DNA of 64,000 nucleotides, taken from assembly GCA_045532455.1 (NCBI GenBank), contig JAZSFX010000010.1, positions 116,404-180,403 of the forward strand, written 5' to 3'. The stretch comes from Ornithomonoglobus_A sp045532455. Its GTDB lineage: Bacteria > Bacillota > Clostridia > UBA1381. A program made the position numbers and the translations under genes. Position 1 is the first letter of the stretch, and every line of letters begins with the position of its first letter. Positions 1 through 7,696 of the stretch are shown here, in pieces. The notes under the pieces are model-generated. The model ran no database searches. It was not told the DNA's origin and saw only the letters and a program-made list of their open reading frames with translations.

Positions 1-629
1 TTAAATGAGCTTCTTGAAACACACAAATCCTGAAGTCCAGGCTTTAGGAAGTTATTTACCATTTCCTTTTTGCGCGACTCGGGTTGTATAAAGTCGGGAT
101 TGTTCTCGATATGCTCCATAAGCTTTTGACCGTACTTGCTCATCTTGAAGAAGTATGCTTCTTCCTTTGTCTTTTGCACTTCTCTGCCGCAGTCGGGGCA
201 TTTTCCGTCTTTTAGCTGAGTTTGTGTCCAGAATGATTCACAAGGAGTGCAGTAAAGACCCTCATAAGCGTCTTTGTATATATCGCCCTGGTCGTATAAC
301 TTTTTGAATATCTGTTGCACTGCCTTAACGTGATAGTCGTCGGTTGTTCTTATGAAGCCATCATAGCTGATATTAAGCATATCGGCAATATCGCGTATTT
401 CGCCTGCGATTTTATCTACGTGTTGTTGCGGTGAAATACCCTGCTCCTCGGCAATCTGCTGAATTTTCTGACCGTGTTCGTCTGTACCTGTTAAGAAGTA
501 GACGTCCTTGCCGATAAATCTGTTAAATCTTGCAATTGCGTCGGTTAGTATAAGCTCATATGTGTTACCTATATGAGGTGTTTTTGAAGTATATGCAATC
601 GCTGTGGTAATGTAAAATTTATTATTCAT
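1..629 (-). CDS. metG: methionyl-tRNA synthetase, N-terminal part (cut by window edge)
   Basis: Charges tRNA-Met with methionine in the cytoplasm. About 209 residues are in the window, starting MNNKFYITTAIAYTS. The class I signature appears as TPHIGNTYE (a HIGH variant), followed by the conserved YFLTGTDEHGQKI. A zinc knuckle made of CTPC and CPDC pairs is visible near residues 125-150, which is typical of this enzyme. The KMSKS loop and anticodon-binding domain lie beyond the window edge. The start codon overlaps the end of the upstream permease gene by 8 bases, so it is translated as the last visible member of an apgM-permease-metG operon. It is partial only because the window cuts it. Confidence 0.95.
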   Translation of the reverse strand, partial: MNNKFYITTAIAYTSKTPHIGNTYELILTDAIARFNRFIGKDVYFLTGTDEHGQKIQQIAEEQGISPQQHVDKIAGEIRDIADMLNISYDGFIRTTDDYHVKAVQQIFKKLYDQGDIYKDAYEGLYCTPCESFWTQTQLKDGKCPDCGREVQKTKEEAYFFKMSKYGQKLMEHIENNPDFIQPESRKKEMVNNFLKPGLQDLCVSRSSF

Positions 630-1809
630 TCCAATCACTCCCTGCTAATTTTATGAAAAAGTCTTTTAGTAAAATAAGTTGTTCTTTTATGAATTTATAT
701 ACAAGCTTTATAAATGTTATAATCGGATCGAATAGACCTGCCTTGTAGAAGCTTATTGCAAGCATCATTATTACAGGACCGAATATAAGACCGCCAATGC
801 TCAGCACTCTGTAACCGACATACATAGATGCCAAAGTTAAAAGCGGGTGCATTCCCATATTGGAGCTCAAAAGCTTTGGCTCTGCCACACGTCTTACAAC
901 AGCAACCGCCACATATGTTAAAATAAGACCCACACCCATTTTTATATCGCCCGTTGCAAAATCTATAACAGTCCATGGCCATAGCACAAGACCGCTTCCG
1001 AAGAACGGAAGTGCATCTAAAAACGAAATTCCCAAAGCAATAAGCAGTGCATAGCGCACGCCGAGAATAGAAAGAGCTGCAAATATTATAACAAAGGTGA
1101 TAAGCATTAAAATTCCCTGAGTTTTTAGGTAACCGCCCAGATAATTTTTAACGTGAATGCTTACAATCGAAAAACGGAATCTAAGTCTTTCGTCTATTAT
1201 TTTGGTTGTGAATGCCGAAATTCTTCCGTCGTCTGTGATTATGAAATATCCCGACAGAATAAATACAATGACGCCCACAAAACCGCGCGGAATTGCTTTT
1301 GCAAAGCGCGACGCCCAATCCACAACGGGCTCGGATTTGTTGTTTAAGAAGCCCGAGGCTTTATCGGAAATGGTATTGCCAAACTCCGATATTATCTGCT
1401 GGATATTGTTCGGGAGCGAGGCATACACGTCCTGCCAGCTATCTGTAAATTTTATAAAGCCAAGCCTTGCGGATTCGTAAATCTGTGGAAATTGCTCGTA
1501 TACCTGTCTGCCTTGCTCAATAATCTTCCATACTCCCCACGTGATTGCTCCGCCTATAATACCTATTGTGAGTATTATAACCAGAATTGCACTCATTCCA
1601 CGCGGAATGGATAGCTTTTTTTGCAGAACGTCGGCAAGCGGTTTTACTGCCGAGGCAAACACAAAGCCTAAGAGGAATGGCAAAAACAGACTGATAATAA
1701 ACCCAAAAAGGTCTAATATCTTTGAAAGCGACAGCCAAACCGTCGCAACCACTATTGCGGTTATTACAACAAATATTAAAATTCTTAGCCAATTATTTTT
1801 TATTCTCAT
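622..1809 (-). CDS. AI-2E family / YtvI-like membrane permease
   Basis: A 395-residue integral membrane protein of the AI-2E transporter family (PerM/YtvI group). Hydrophobic segments start at residues 9-50 and continue in the family's usual pattern, with a soluble stretch around residues 95-170, then several C-terminal membrane helices containing DALPFFGSGLVLWPWTVIDF and the PKLLSSNMGMHPLLTL motif, both characteristic of the family. In spore formers such proteins are often annotated as the sporulation integral membrane protein YtvI. Substrate and direction of transport are unknown. The gene sits between apgM and metG on the same strand and overlaps metG by 8 bases. Confidence 0.85.
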   Translation of the reverse strand: MRIKNNWLRILIFVVITAIVVATVWLSLSKILDLFGFIISLFLPFLLGFVFASAVKPLADVLQKKLSIPRGMSAILVIILTIGIIGGAITWGVWKIIEQGRQVYEQFPQIYESARLGFIKFTDSWQDVYASLPNNIQQIISEFGNTISDKASGFLNNKSEPVVDWASRFAKAIPRGFVGVIVFILSGYFIITDDGRISAFTTKIIDERLRFRFSIVSIHVKNYLGGYLKTQGILMLITFVIIFAALSILGVRYALLIALGISFLDALPFFGSGLVLWPWTVIDFATGDIKMGVGLILTYVAVAVVRRVAEPKLLSSNMGMHPLLTLASMYVGYRVLSIGGLIFGPVIMMLAISFYKAGLFDPIITFIKLVYKFIKEQLILLKDFFIKLAGSDWNE

Positions 1810-1832
1810 AATTTAAAATATATCCTTAAAAA

Positions 1833-3056
1833 TTACTTTTGCAGAAACTTGTCCATAAGGGTGTAACCCTTTTCTATAAATATACCTGTTTTTGTTGCAT
1901 TTTCTTCGGTGTATTCCAAACCACTTTTGTTGTTTGTGTTTTCACTGTCGTATATGATATACGGAACGGGGTCCGACGCGTGTGTTTTGGTTTTTATCGG
2001 CGTAGGGTGGTCGGGCAATATTAGCATACGATATGCTATTCCCCTTGCTTCGAGCTCGTTTTTTAAGAACTTAACAACCTTTTCGTCGATTGTTTCTACT
2101 GCAAGCTTCTTTTTATGAGGAAGTCCCTGATGTCCCATTTCGTCGGGTGCTTCCATATGTACATACACAAAATCACTATCGTTTAAGAGTGTATCAAGTG
2201 CTGCTTGTGCTTTTCCGTCCCAGTTGGTTTCGCAGTTGCCTGTTGCGCCCTCGACGTCGATAGACTTCATACCTGCGCATATTGCAATACCTTTTATGAG
2301 GTCAACTGCACTTATGACAGAGCCTTTTATGTTAAACTTTTCGTAGAAATTATCAATCTGTGGTTTTGTGCCCTCGCCCCATACCCATATGGAAGTTGCC
2401 ATATTTTTACCGTTTGCTTTGCGCGCCTTGTTTACGGGGTGCTCTCTTAAAATCTTTTCGCTCTTTTTCATCATTTCTAGAAGAGTATCGGCACCGTCGC
2501 CCTTTGGCAGATATTCGCCGATTTTTCTGTCGGAAATATCGTGGGGTGGAGTTAAGGTAACGTTTGTTGAGCCACCGTTCCATACAGTGAGATGACGATA
2601 GCTTACGCCCGAATAGAATTTGATTAAATCGGTATTCAGTTCTTTTGCAACCGCACCTATAAGCTCTGCTGCTTCCTCGGTTGAAATCTCGCCTGCGCTG
2701 TAGTCGAGCATTGTTTTGTCCTCGTAGTTTTCTTCGTCGCTTAGTGTTACAAGGTTACATCTGAATGCAACGTCGTTATCTAAGAGGTCAACACCAATTG
2801 ACGCCGCCTCGAGCGGTGAGCGGCCTGTATAGCATTTTTTTGTATCGTAACCCATTACGGAAAGATTTGCAACGTCGGAGCCCGGCTTCATACCGTCCTG
2901 AACAGTTTTTACCATGCCCAATTCACCGTTTTTTGACATATAGTCGATAGTCGGTTTTTTTGCAACTTCTAATATTGTTTTGCCCTCATAGCAGTCCACG
3001 CCATAGTCTGCCATACCGTCACCTAAGATTACAATGTATTTCTTGTTCTTGTCCAT
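1833..3056 (-). CDS. apgM: cofactor-independent phosphoglycerate mutase, archaeal type
   Basis: A 407-residue alkaline-phosphatase-superfamily enzyme expected to interconvert 3- and 2-phosphoglycerate. It begins KKYIVILGDGMADY, the metal-binding start of the archaeal-type mutase, and continues with GSDVANLSVMGYD, holding the nucleophile serine, and GRSPLEAA. Later metal ligands are in YVHMEAPDEMGHQG and LPDHPTP. Some members of this family have been proposed to be homoserine kinases instead. The same window encodes a bacterial-type GpmI, so the cell has two unrelated-looking independent mutases and this copy may have another substrate. First gene of the apgM-permease-metG unit, with its own promoter upstream. 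Confidence 0.88.
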   Translation of the reverse strand: MDKNKKYIVILGDGMADYGVDCYEGKTILEVAKKPTIDYMSKNGELGMVKTVQDGMKPGSDVANLSVMGYDTKKCYTGRSPLEAASIGVDLLDNDVAFRCNLVTLSDEENYEDKTMLDYSAGEISTEEAAELIGAVAKELNTDLIKFYSGVSYRHLTVWNGGSTNVTLTPPHDISDRKIGEYLPKGDGADTLLEMMKKSEKILREHPVNKARKANGKNMATSIWVWGEGTKPQIDNFYEKFNIKGSVISAVDLIKGIAICAGMKSIDVEGATGNCETNWDGKAQAALDTLLNDSDFVYVHMEAPDEMGHQGLPHKKKLAVETIDEKVVKFLKNELEARGIAYRMLILPDHPTPIKTKTHASDPVPYIIYDSENTNNKSGLEYTEENATKTGIFIEKGYTLMDKFLQK

Positions 3057-3099
3057 GATAAAAACTCCTTTTTTGGTTAAAAAAACTTAGTTACTTCTT

Positions 3100-3128
3100 A
3101 TTATATAATATTTTCCTTGTTTTTGCAA
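3100..3128 (-). promoter_or_regulatory. sigma-A type promoter of apgM
   Basis: TTGCAA, a 17-base spacer and TATAAT on the minus strand, about 45 bases upstream of the apgM start codon. Confidence 0.7.
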
Positions 3129-3173
3129 GGTTTTAGCAAAAATATTTTAAAATGCAATAAAATTTATTCAAGT

Positions 3174-3201
3174 GCGGTTCGTCGTAAACGCCGAACCCTA
3201 C
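3174..3201 (+). repeat. short palindromic repeat, family C copy 1
   Basis: A 28-base unit with a GGTTCG/CGAACC stem followed by CTAC. An identical unit occurs at 23885-23912 and a stem-preserving variant at 49333-49359. All three lie between genes. Confidence 0.75.
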
Positions 3202-3275
3202 GATAATATATTCAGCAAATAAAAAACGCATGGCTGAGCATTTTTTACATTATTATTTCATTACTGTTGTTATTA

Positions 3276-3304
3276 TTGATTTTGAGGGGGTTTTGGTGTA
3301 TAAT
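3276..3304 (+). promoter_or_regulatory. promoter of the predicted toxin mRNA
   Basis: TTGATT, a 17-base spacer and TATAAT. It would start a transcript near 3310 with a leader of about 115 bases before the small ORF at 3424. Confidence 0.7.
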
Positions 3305-3423
3305 AAAAAATGTCGATATAAATCGACATCAGGCAAGATCAAAAACAGTAGGGAATGGCGCTTGTCGACATTCCGCAAAGCTGGGCGGTTATGCCATCAT
3401 CTCTTTGAGAGGAGGTGATAGCT

Positions 3424-3492
3424 ATGGATAATGAATACATAATATCATTTATGATGATTCTTTTACTATTAGTAATTTCCATAAAAAAATAA
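3424..3492 (+). CDS. 22-residue hydrophobic peptide, putative type I toxin
   Basis: A tiny ORF that begins MDNEYIISF, continues as an unbroken run of Met, Ile, Leu and Val, and ends in two lysines. One membrane helix with a basic tail is the usual form of type I toxins of Firmicutes (Fst/TxpA/holin-like class). A perfect ribosome binding site (GAGAGGAGGTGA) lies 5 bases upstream. In the mRNA that site can pair with ATCATCTCT just before it, which would hide it. The ORF runs directly into a bidirectional terminator shared with a convergent small RNA. The peptide does not match a named family that I can confirm; the call rests on locus architecture. Confidence 0.6.
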   Translation: MDNEYIISFMMILLLLVISIKK

Positions 3493-3526
3493 CGCCAGCC
3501 GTTGACAAAAGTTAGCGTTATTTTTT
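3483..3526. terminator. bidirectional terminator shared by toxin and antitoxin RNAs
   Basis: The stem AAAAATAACGC / GCGTTATTTTT is flanked by A-runs and T-runs on both sides, so it can end transcripts from either direction. It overlaps the last codons of the peptide gene. Confidence 0.8.
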
Positions 3527-3574
3527 ATAAAACGTTTTCATTTGGCATAACCGTTTGAGGTCTTGCCTTTTTCT
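3483..3574 (-). ncRNA. putative antitoxin small RNA (about 90 nt)
   Basis: Predicted from a strong minus-strand promoter at 3581-3609 and the terminator at 3483-3526. The RNA overlaps the 3' end of the peptide mRNA. Its 5' part holds GGCAAGACC and GGTTATGCC, which can form a hairpin. The same two motifs occur in the same sense in the toxin leader (3333-3341 and 3387-3398). Antisense pairing would involve the shared terminator region. Confidence 0.55.
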
Positions 3575-3580
3575 ATTGTT

Positions 3581-3609
3581 ATTATACTATGAATTTTTGG
3601 TTTTGTCAA
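3581..3609 (-). promoter_or_regulatory. promoter of the predicted antitoxin RNA
   Basis: A consensus sigma-A promoter: TTGACA, 17 bases, TATAAT on the minus strand. It is stronger than the toxin promoter on the opposite strand, as expected for an antitoxin. Confidence 0.75.
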
Positions 3610-3625
3610 CTATTATTTTGTCTTG

Positions 3626-5143
3626 TTATTTAACAATTAAGCTTTCGCCTGTCATTTGTGATGGTTTTTCTAAGTTCATCAAATCAAGCATTGTGGGACA
3701 CAAGTCGCAAAGTCTGCCGTCTTTTACCTTTACATCGCCTGCACCAAGAACTATCATAGGAACAGGGTTTGTGGTGTGTGCAGTAAATGTAGCCTTAGTA
3801 TCGGGGTCTACAAGACAGTCTGCATTTCCGTGGTCGGCAGTTATAATAACCTTACCGCCTTTTGCTAAAACCGCCTCACTGAACTTGCCCACACACTCGT
3901 CAACCGCCTCAACCGCCGAAATTGCGGCATCCATAAAGCCTGTGTGGCCTACCATATCGCAGTTTGCGTAGTTTAAGATTATAACGTCGAATTTGTCGTC
4001 GTTTACTGCCTCTATTGCCGCGTCGCATACTTCGTATGCACTCATTTCGGGTTTTAAATCAAAGGTTTCAACGTCGGGTGATTTTATAAGAATTCTGTCC
4101 TCACCCGCAAATTGAGTTTCCTCGCCACCATTGAAGAAAAATGTTACGTGTGCATATTTTTGTGTTTCGGCAATTCTAAGCTGTGTAAGCCCCTTTTGTG
4201 AAATATATTCGCCAAATGTCATTGTCAGCTCTTCGGGTGGGAATGCAACGTAAACGTTTGGCATTGTGGCGTCATATTGTGCCATACATACATAGTATAG
4301 CTTTTGATAATCTCTCTTGAAGCCGTCAAATGTTTCGTCAACATATGCTCTTGTAATCTGTCTTGCTCTGTCGGGGCGGAAGTTGAAGCATACAACAGAA
4401 TCGTTTTCCTTTATCATTCCGCTCTTGTCGGTAACTGTAGGAATAACGAACTCGTCGGTTACGTCGTTGTTATAAGAGTTTTTGATAGCGTCAACGGGGT
4501 CTTCTTCCTGATTGCCCTCGCCGAATACCATTGCTCTGTATGCTTTTTCGACTCTGTCCCACGCGTTGTCGCGGTCCATTGCATAGAAACGTCCCATAAC
4601 AGTTGCAACCGAGCCTGTGCCGATTTCGTCTATTTTAGCGCACAAATCTGCCATAAAGTCTGCGCCTGATGTTGGCGGAACATCACGTCCGTCAAGGAAT
4701 GCGTGAACGTAAACCTTTGTAAGACCCTCTTTTTTAGCCATTTGTAAAAGACCGTATAGGTGCTCGTTGTGTGAGTGAACACCACCATCGGAAAGTAGTC
4801 CTATAAGGTGAAGTGCACTGTTGTTCTTTTTGCAGTTTTCAACTGCGCCCATAAGGGCCTCATTTTCAAAGAAATCACCGTCTGTGATAGACTTTGAGAT
4901 TTTAACAAGCTGTTGATAAACAACTCTGCCTGCACCTATGTTTGTATGTCCTACCTCACTGTTGCCCATTTGTCCCTGAGGAAGACCTACGTCAAGACCC
5001 GAAGCACTCAGCTTTGAGTGAGGATACTGTGCAAAGTATTTGTCGAGGTTTGGGGTTTTTGCCGCATATATTGCATTACCCTCTGTTATATCTGTTAAGC
5101 CATAGCCGTCCATAATGACTAAGGCGATTGGTTTTTTTGCCAT
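3626..5143 (-). CDS. gpmI: 2,3-bisphosphoglycerate-independent phosphoglycerate mutase
   Basis: A 505-residue manganese enzyme of glycolysis converting 3-phosphoglycerate to 2-phosphoglycerate. The start PIALVIMDGYGL carries the first metal ligand, and the catalytic serine sits in GQMGNSEVGHTNIG near residue 62. Later signatures include LSDGGVHSH, HAFLDGRDVPP, the AQYD segment, and VIITADHGNAD near the C-terminus. The length is normal for the family. It is the last gene of a pgk-tpiA-gpmI series, separated from tpiA by a 290-base hairpin-rich gap. No gapA or enolase gene is in the window. Confidence 0.96.
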   Translation of the reverse strand: MAKKPIALVIMDGYGLTDITEGNAIYAAKTPNLDKYFAQYPHSKLSASGLDVGLPQGQMGNSEVGHTNIGAGRVVYQQLVKISKSITDGDFFENEALMGAVENCKKNNSALHLIGLLSDGGVHSHNEHLYGLLQMAKKEGLTKVYVHAFLDGRDVPPTSGADFMADLCAKIDEIGTGSVATVMGRFYAMDRDNAWDRVEKAYRAMVFGEGNQEEDPVDAIKNSYNNDVTDEFVIPTVTDKSGMIKENDSVVCFNFRPDRARQITRAYVDETFDGFKRDYQKLYYVCMAQYDATMPNVYVAFPPEELTMTFGEYISQKGLTQLRIAETQKYAHVTFFFNGGEETQFAGEDRILIKSPDVETFDLKPEMSAYEVCDAAIEAVNDDKFDVIILNYANCDMVGHTGFMDAAISAVEAVDECVGKFSEAVLAKGGKVIITADHGNADCLVDPDTKATFTAHTTNPVPMIVLGAGDVKVKDGRLCDLCPTMLDLMNLEKPSQMTGESLIVK

Positions 5144-5169
5144 ATTTTTTTCCTTTCTGTACCAACCTT

Positions 5170-5215
5170 ATAAGTAAGGGCCATTAAAATATTATTTTAA
5201 TAGCCCTTTCTTTTT
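5170..5215 (+). terminator. hairpin with plus-strand T-run in the tpiA-gpmI gap
   Basis: AGGGCCATTAAAATA pairs with TATTTTAATAGCCCT and is followed by a plus-strand T-rich run. It points against the flanking minus-strand genes and has no plus-strand gene in front of it, so it may be part of the inserted repeat or an antisense stop. Confidence 0.5.
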
Positions 5216-5223
5216 TATCACAA

Positions 5224-5430
5224 GGGATTGGAAAAATTGTTTCAGAATGAACAAACCGAGCCAAAGCGCAAGCTTTGGGTTACCCGAAGGCGTACGAGGG
5301 TACGTCGAGGTCAACAAATTGCAACGCAATTTGTAGCGACAAAACCGTAGGTTTTAAGAGCGTCGCAGGAGCGAGGTTTGTTTATAACAAAAAGTTACAA
5401 CTTTTTGCGGTCTGGACAATTTTAACATCC
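5224..5430. repeat. about 200-bp composite hairpin element between tpiA and gpmI
   Basis: A non-coding block with imperfect terminal inverted repeats (GGGATTGGAAAAATTGT at the left, ACAATTTTAACATCCC at the right) and an inner inverted pair AACAAACC/GGTTTGTT. Inside are small hairpins such as CAAATTGC/GCAATTTG and AAAACC/GGTTTT. The termini resemble those of the 84-bp family A elements at 28221 and 44852. A core part near 5309-5346 recurs inverted at 57021-57056 in the prophage. No ORF or ribosome binding site was found. Confidence 0.65.
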
Positions 5431-5436
5431 CGACAA

Positions 5437-6189
5437 TTATTTTGCAGCTGATGTTATCACTGCAAAGTCAGCAGCAACCAATGATGCACCGCCGATTAAA
5501 CCACCGTCGATGTTTGCTTTTGCTAAAAGACCTGCACAGTTTTTAGCGTTCATACTTCCGCCGTATTGGATTGTAACTGCTTTTGCAGTTGCTTCGTCGT
5601 AAAGGTCAGCTAAGATATTTCTTATTCCGCCACAAACCTCTTCTGCCTGGTCGTCTGTTGCAGTTTTGCCTGTGCCGATTGCCCAGATTGGCTCGTAAGC
5701 TACAACAACCTTTTTTGCGTCTTCTGCACTGATGTTTGCAAATGCTTTCTTGATTTGGATTGCAATTAAATCCATTGTGATACCTGCTTCTCTTTGCTCT
5801 AAGGACTCACCGCAGCAAACGATTGGAACAAGACCCTTTTCCAAAGCCTTTATAGCCTTTAAGTTAACTGTTTCGTCTGTTTCGTTGTTGTATTCACGTC
5901 TTTCGCTATGACCGATAATAACATATTTAACACCAAGGTCAACAAGCATATCTGCACTGATTTCGCCTGTGAATGCGCCCTTGTCCTCAAAGTGAAGATT
6001 CTCTGCACCGATTGATACGTGTGTGCCCTTTGCCGCCTCGATAGCAGGAGCAAGACATACGTAAGGTGTACAACATACAACCTCGCATTCTGCGCCCTTT
6101 GTTGCTTCTACAACTTCTCTTACATAATCATAAGTTTGTGATGGAAGCTTGTTCATTTTCCAGTTTCCTGCAATTATATATTTTCCCAT
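5437..6189 (-). CDS. tpiA: triosephosphate isomerase
   Basis: A 250-residue TIM-barrel enzyme interconverting dihydroxyacetone phosphate and glyceraldehyde 3-phosphate. Visible landmarks are the N-terminal AGNWKMNK with the catalytic lysine, the histidine motif VIIGHSERR, and loop 6 with the catalytic glutamate in AYEPIWAIGTGKTAT. The phosphate-binding YGGSMNAKN and GGLIGGASL follow. The length is normal. It lies 20 bases downstream of pgk and is probably co-transcribed with it. Confidence 0.97.
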   Translation of the reverse strand: MGKYIIAGNWKMNKLPSQTYDYVREVVEATKGAECEVVCCTPYVCLAPAIEAAKGTHVSIGAENLHFEDKGAFTGEISADMLVDLGVKYVIIGHSERREYNNETDETVNLKAIKALEKGLVPIVCCGESLEQREAGITMDLIAIQIKKAFANISAEDAKKVVVAYEPIWAIGTGKTATDDQAEEVCGGIRNILADLYDEATAKAVTIQYGGSMNAKNCAGLLAKANIDGGLIGGASLVAADFAVITSAAK

Positions 6190-6209
6190 TTTATTTTCTC
6201 CTTTATAAA

Positions 6210-7397
6210 TTATTTATCATTTAAAGCAGCAATTCCAGGTAGTACCTTTCCCTCTAAGAATTCCATAGAAGCACCGCCGCCTGTTGAAACGTGGCTCATC
6301 TTACCGCCAAGACCTGCCTGATTTACTGCCGCAACACTGTCGCCGCCGCCGATGATTGTTGTGGCGTCGATGTCAGCAAGAACTGCAGCTATTGCATTTG
6401 TGCCCTTTGCAAAGTTAGGCATTTCAAATACGCCCATAGGTCCATTCCATACAACTGTCTTTGCGCCTTTTAGTACTTCGCTGAACTTTGCGATTGACTT
6501 AGGACCAATGTCAAGTCCCATCCAACCGTCAGGAATGTTACCCTCAACAACCTGAGACTCTGCATTGTTGTCGAATTCCTTTGCAACAACTGTATCAACA
6601 GGAAGAAGTAGCTTGCCTTGTGCTTTATCGAGCATTTTCTTTGCATAGTCTATAAAGTCAGGCTCTAAAAGTGAAGTACCTGTTGTAAGTCCCTGTGCCG
6701 CCTCGAATGTATATGCCATACCGCCGCCGATGATAAGTGTATCAACCTTGTCTAAAAGATTTTCTATAACAGAAATCTTTGAAGAAACCTTTGAACCGCC
6801 CAATACTGCAACAAGAGGTCTTACAGGGTCGTTTACTGCATTACCAAGGAACTCGATTTCCTTTTGAATAAGGTATCCCGCAGCTGCAACAGGAAGAATT
6901 GACGAAACACCAACGTTTGAGCAGTGTGCTCTGTGTGCTGTTCCGAATGCGTCGTTTACAAATACGTCTGCTAAAGATGCAAGCTCTTTTGAGAAGCCCT
7001 CTTCGTTCTTTGTTTCTTCTTTTCTGTAACGTGTATTTTCTAAAAGAACAACGTCTCCGTCTTGCATAGCAGCTACTGCCGCCTTTGCATTTTCGCCTAC
7101 AACGTTATCGTCAGCAGCAAAAATAACCTCTTTGCCAAGCTTAGCGCTAAGGCTCTTTGCAACAGGCGCAAGTGAAAGCTCTGGCTTTGGCTCGCCCTTT
7201 GGCTTACCCATATGTGAGCACAAAATTACCTTTGCACCATTTTCGATAAGATATTTGATTGTAGGAAGTGCACCCACAATTCTGTTTTCGTCTGTGATAT
7301 TGCCATCACTGTCCAATGGAACATTAAAGTCGCATCTTACAAGAACTTTCTTGCCCTTAACTTCAATATCCTCAACTGATACCTTGTTATAAGTCAT
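6210..7397 (-). CDS. pgk: phosphoglycerate kinase
   Basis: A 395-residue glycolytic kinase transferring phosphate from 1,3-bisphosphoglycerate to ADP. Seen are VLVRCDFNVPLD at the start, the substrate-binding HMGKPKGEPKPE, the NDAFGTAHRAH segment, the hinge and nucleotide site with VAVLGGSKVSSK, and the C-terminal GGGDSVAAVNQAG with ISTGGGASLEFLEG-like residues (VSTGGGASMEFLEG). First gene of the minus-strand pgk-tpiA-gpmI series, with a promoter 54 bases upstream. The usual partner gapA is not adjacent. Confidence 0.97.
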   Translation of the reverse strand: MTYNKVSVEDIEVKGKKVLVRCDFNVPLDSDGNITDENRIVGALPTIKYLIENGAKVILCSHMGKPKGEPKPELSLAPVAKSLSAKLGKEVIFAADDNVVGENAKAAVAAMQDGDVVLLENTRYRKEETKNEEGFSKELASLADVFVNDAFGTAHRAHCSNVGVSSILPVAAAGYLIQKEIEFLGNAVNDPVRPLVAVLGGSKVSSKISVIENLLDKVDTLIIGGGMAYTFEAAQGLTTGTSLLEPDFIDYAKKMLDKAQGKLLLPVDTVVAKEFDNNAESQVVEGNIPDGWMGLDIGPKSIAKFSEVLKGAKTVVWNGPMGVFEMPNFAKGTNAIAAVLADIDATTIIGGGDSVAAVNQAGLGGKMSHVSTGGGASMEFLEGKVLPGIAALNDK

Positions 7398-7450
7398 ATT
7401 CGTTTTCTCCTTTTTTTATTTCTGCCCGAAGGCATATTTTCATACCTTAT

Positions 7451-7479
7451 ATTATATATAATATTTTTCTATTTTTCAA
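7451..7479 (-). promoter_or_regulatory. promoter of pgk-tpiA-gpmI
   Basis: TTGAAA, 17 bases, TATAAT on the minus strand inside the 300-base divergent intergenic region. The rest of that region is AT-rich with no further recognisable operator. Confidence 0.7.
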
Positions 7480-7604
7480 GAGTTATATGTAATTTTATTT
7501 AATATTTACCAAAAAATTTTTATACATTGTTATTTTATTGTCAAATTTTGAATGTTTTTGGCATTTTTATTTTACCCCGGCGTATAATAAAATCAAAAAA
7601 ACAC

Positions 7605-7633
7605 TTGCAAAAATGTAAATATTATTATATAAT
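7605..7633 (+). promoter_or_regulatory. promoter of the YdcF-like gene
   Basis: TTGCAA, 17 bases, TATAAT on the plus strand, about 65 bases before the start codon at 7697. Confidence 0.65.
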
Positions 7634-7696
7634 GTAATATATGGATAATACAATTAAAGAAAAAGCAACAATAAACTACAGAGATGAGATAGATAT

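Noticed and set aside
3230..3418. A 62-codon plus-strand frame overlapping the toxin promoter and leader
   Set aside because: It begins before the promoter, has no ribosome binding site and covers the hairpins of the leader. Not treated as a gene.
5144..5436. A possible riboswitch between tpiA and gpmI
   Set aside because: The hairpins match dispersed repeats elsewhere in the window, and no known aptamer core or minus-strand terminator/antiterminator pair was seen.
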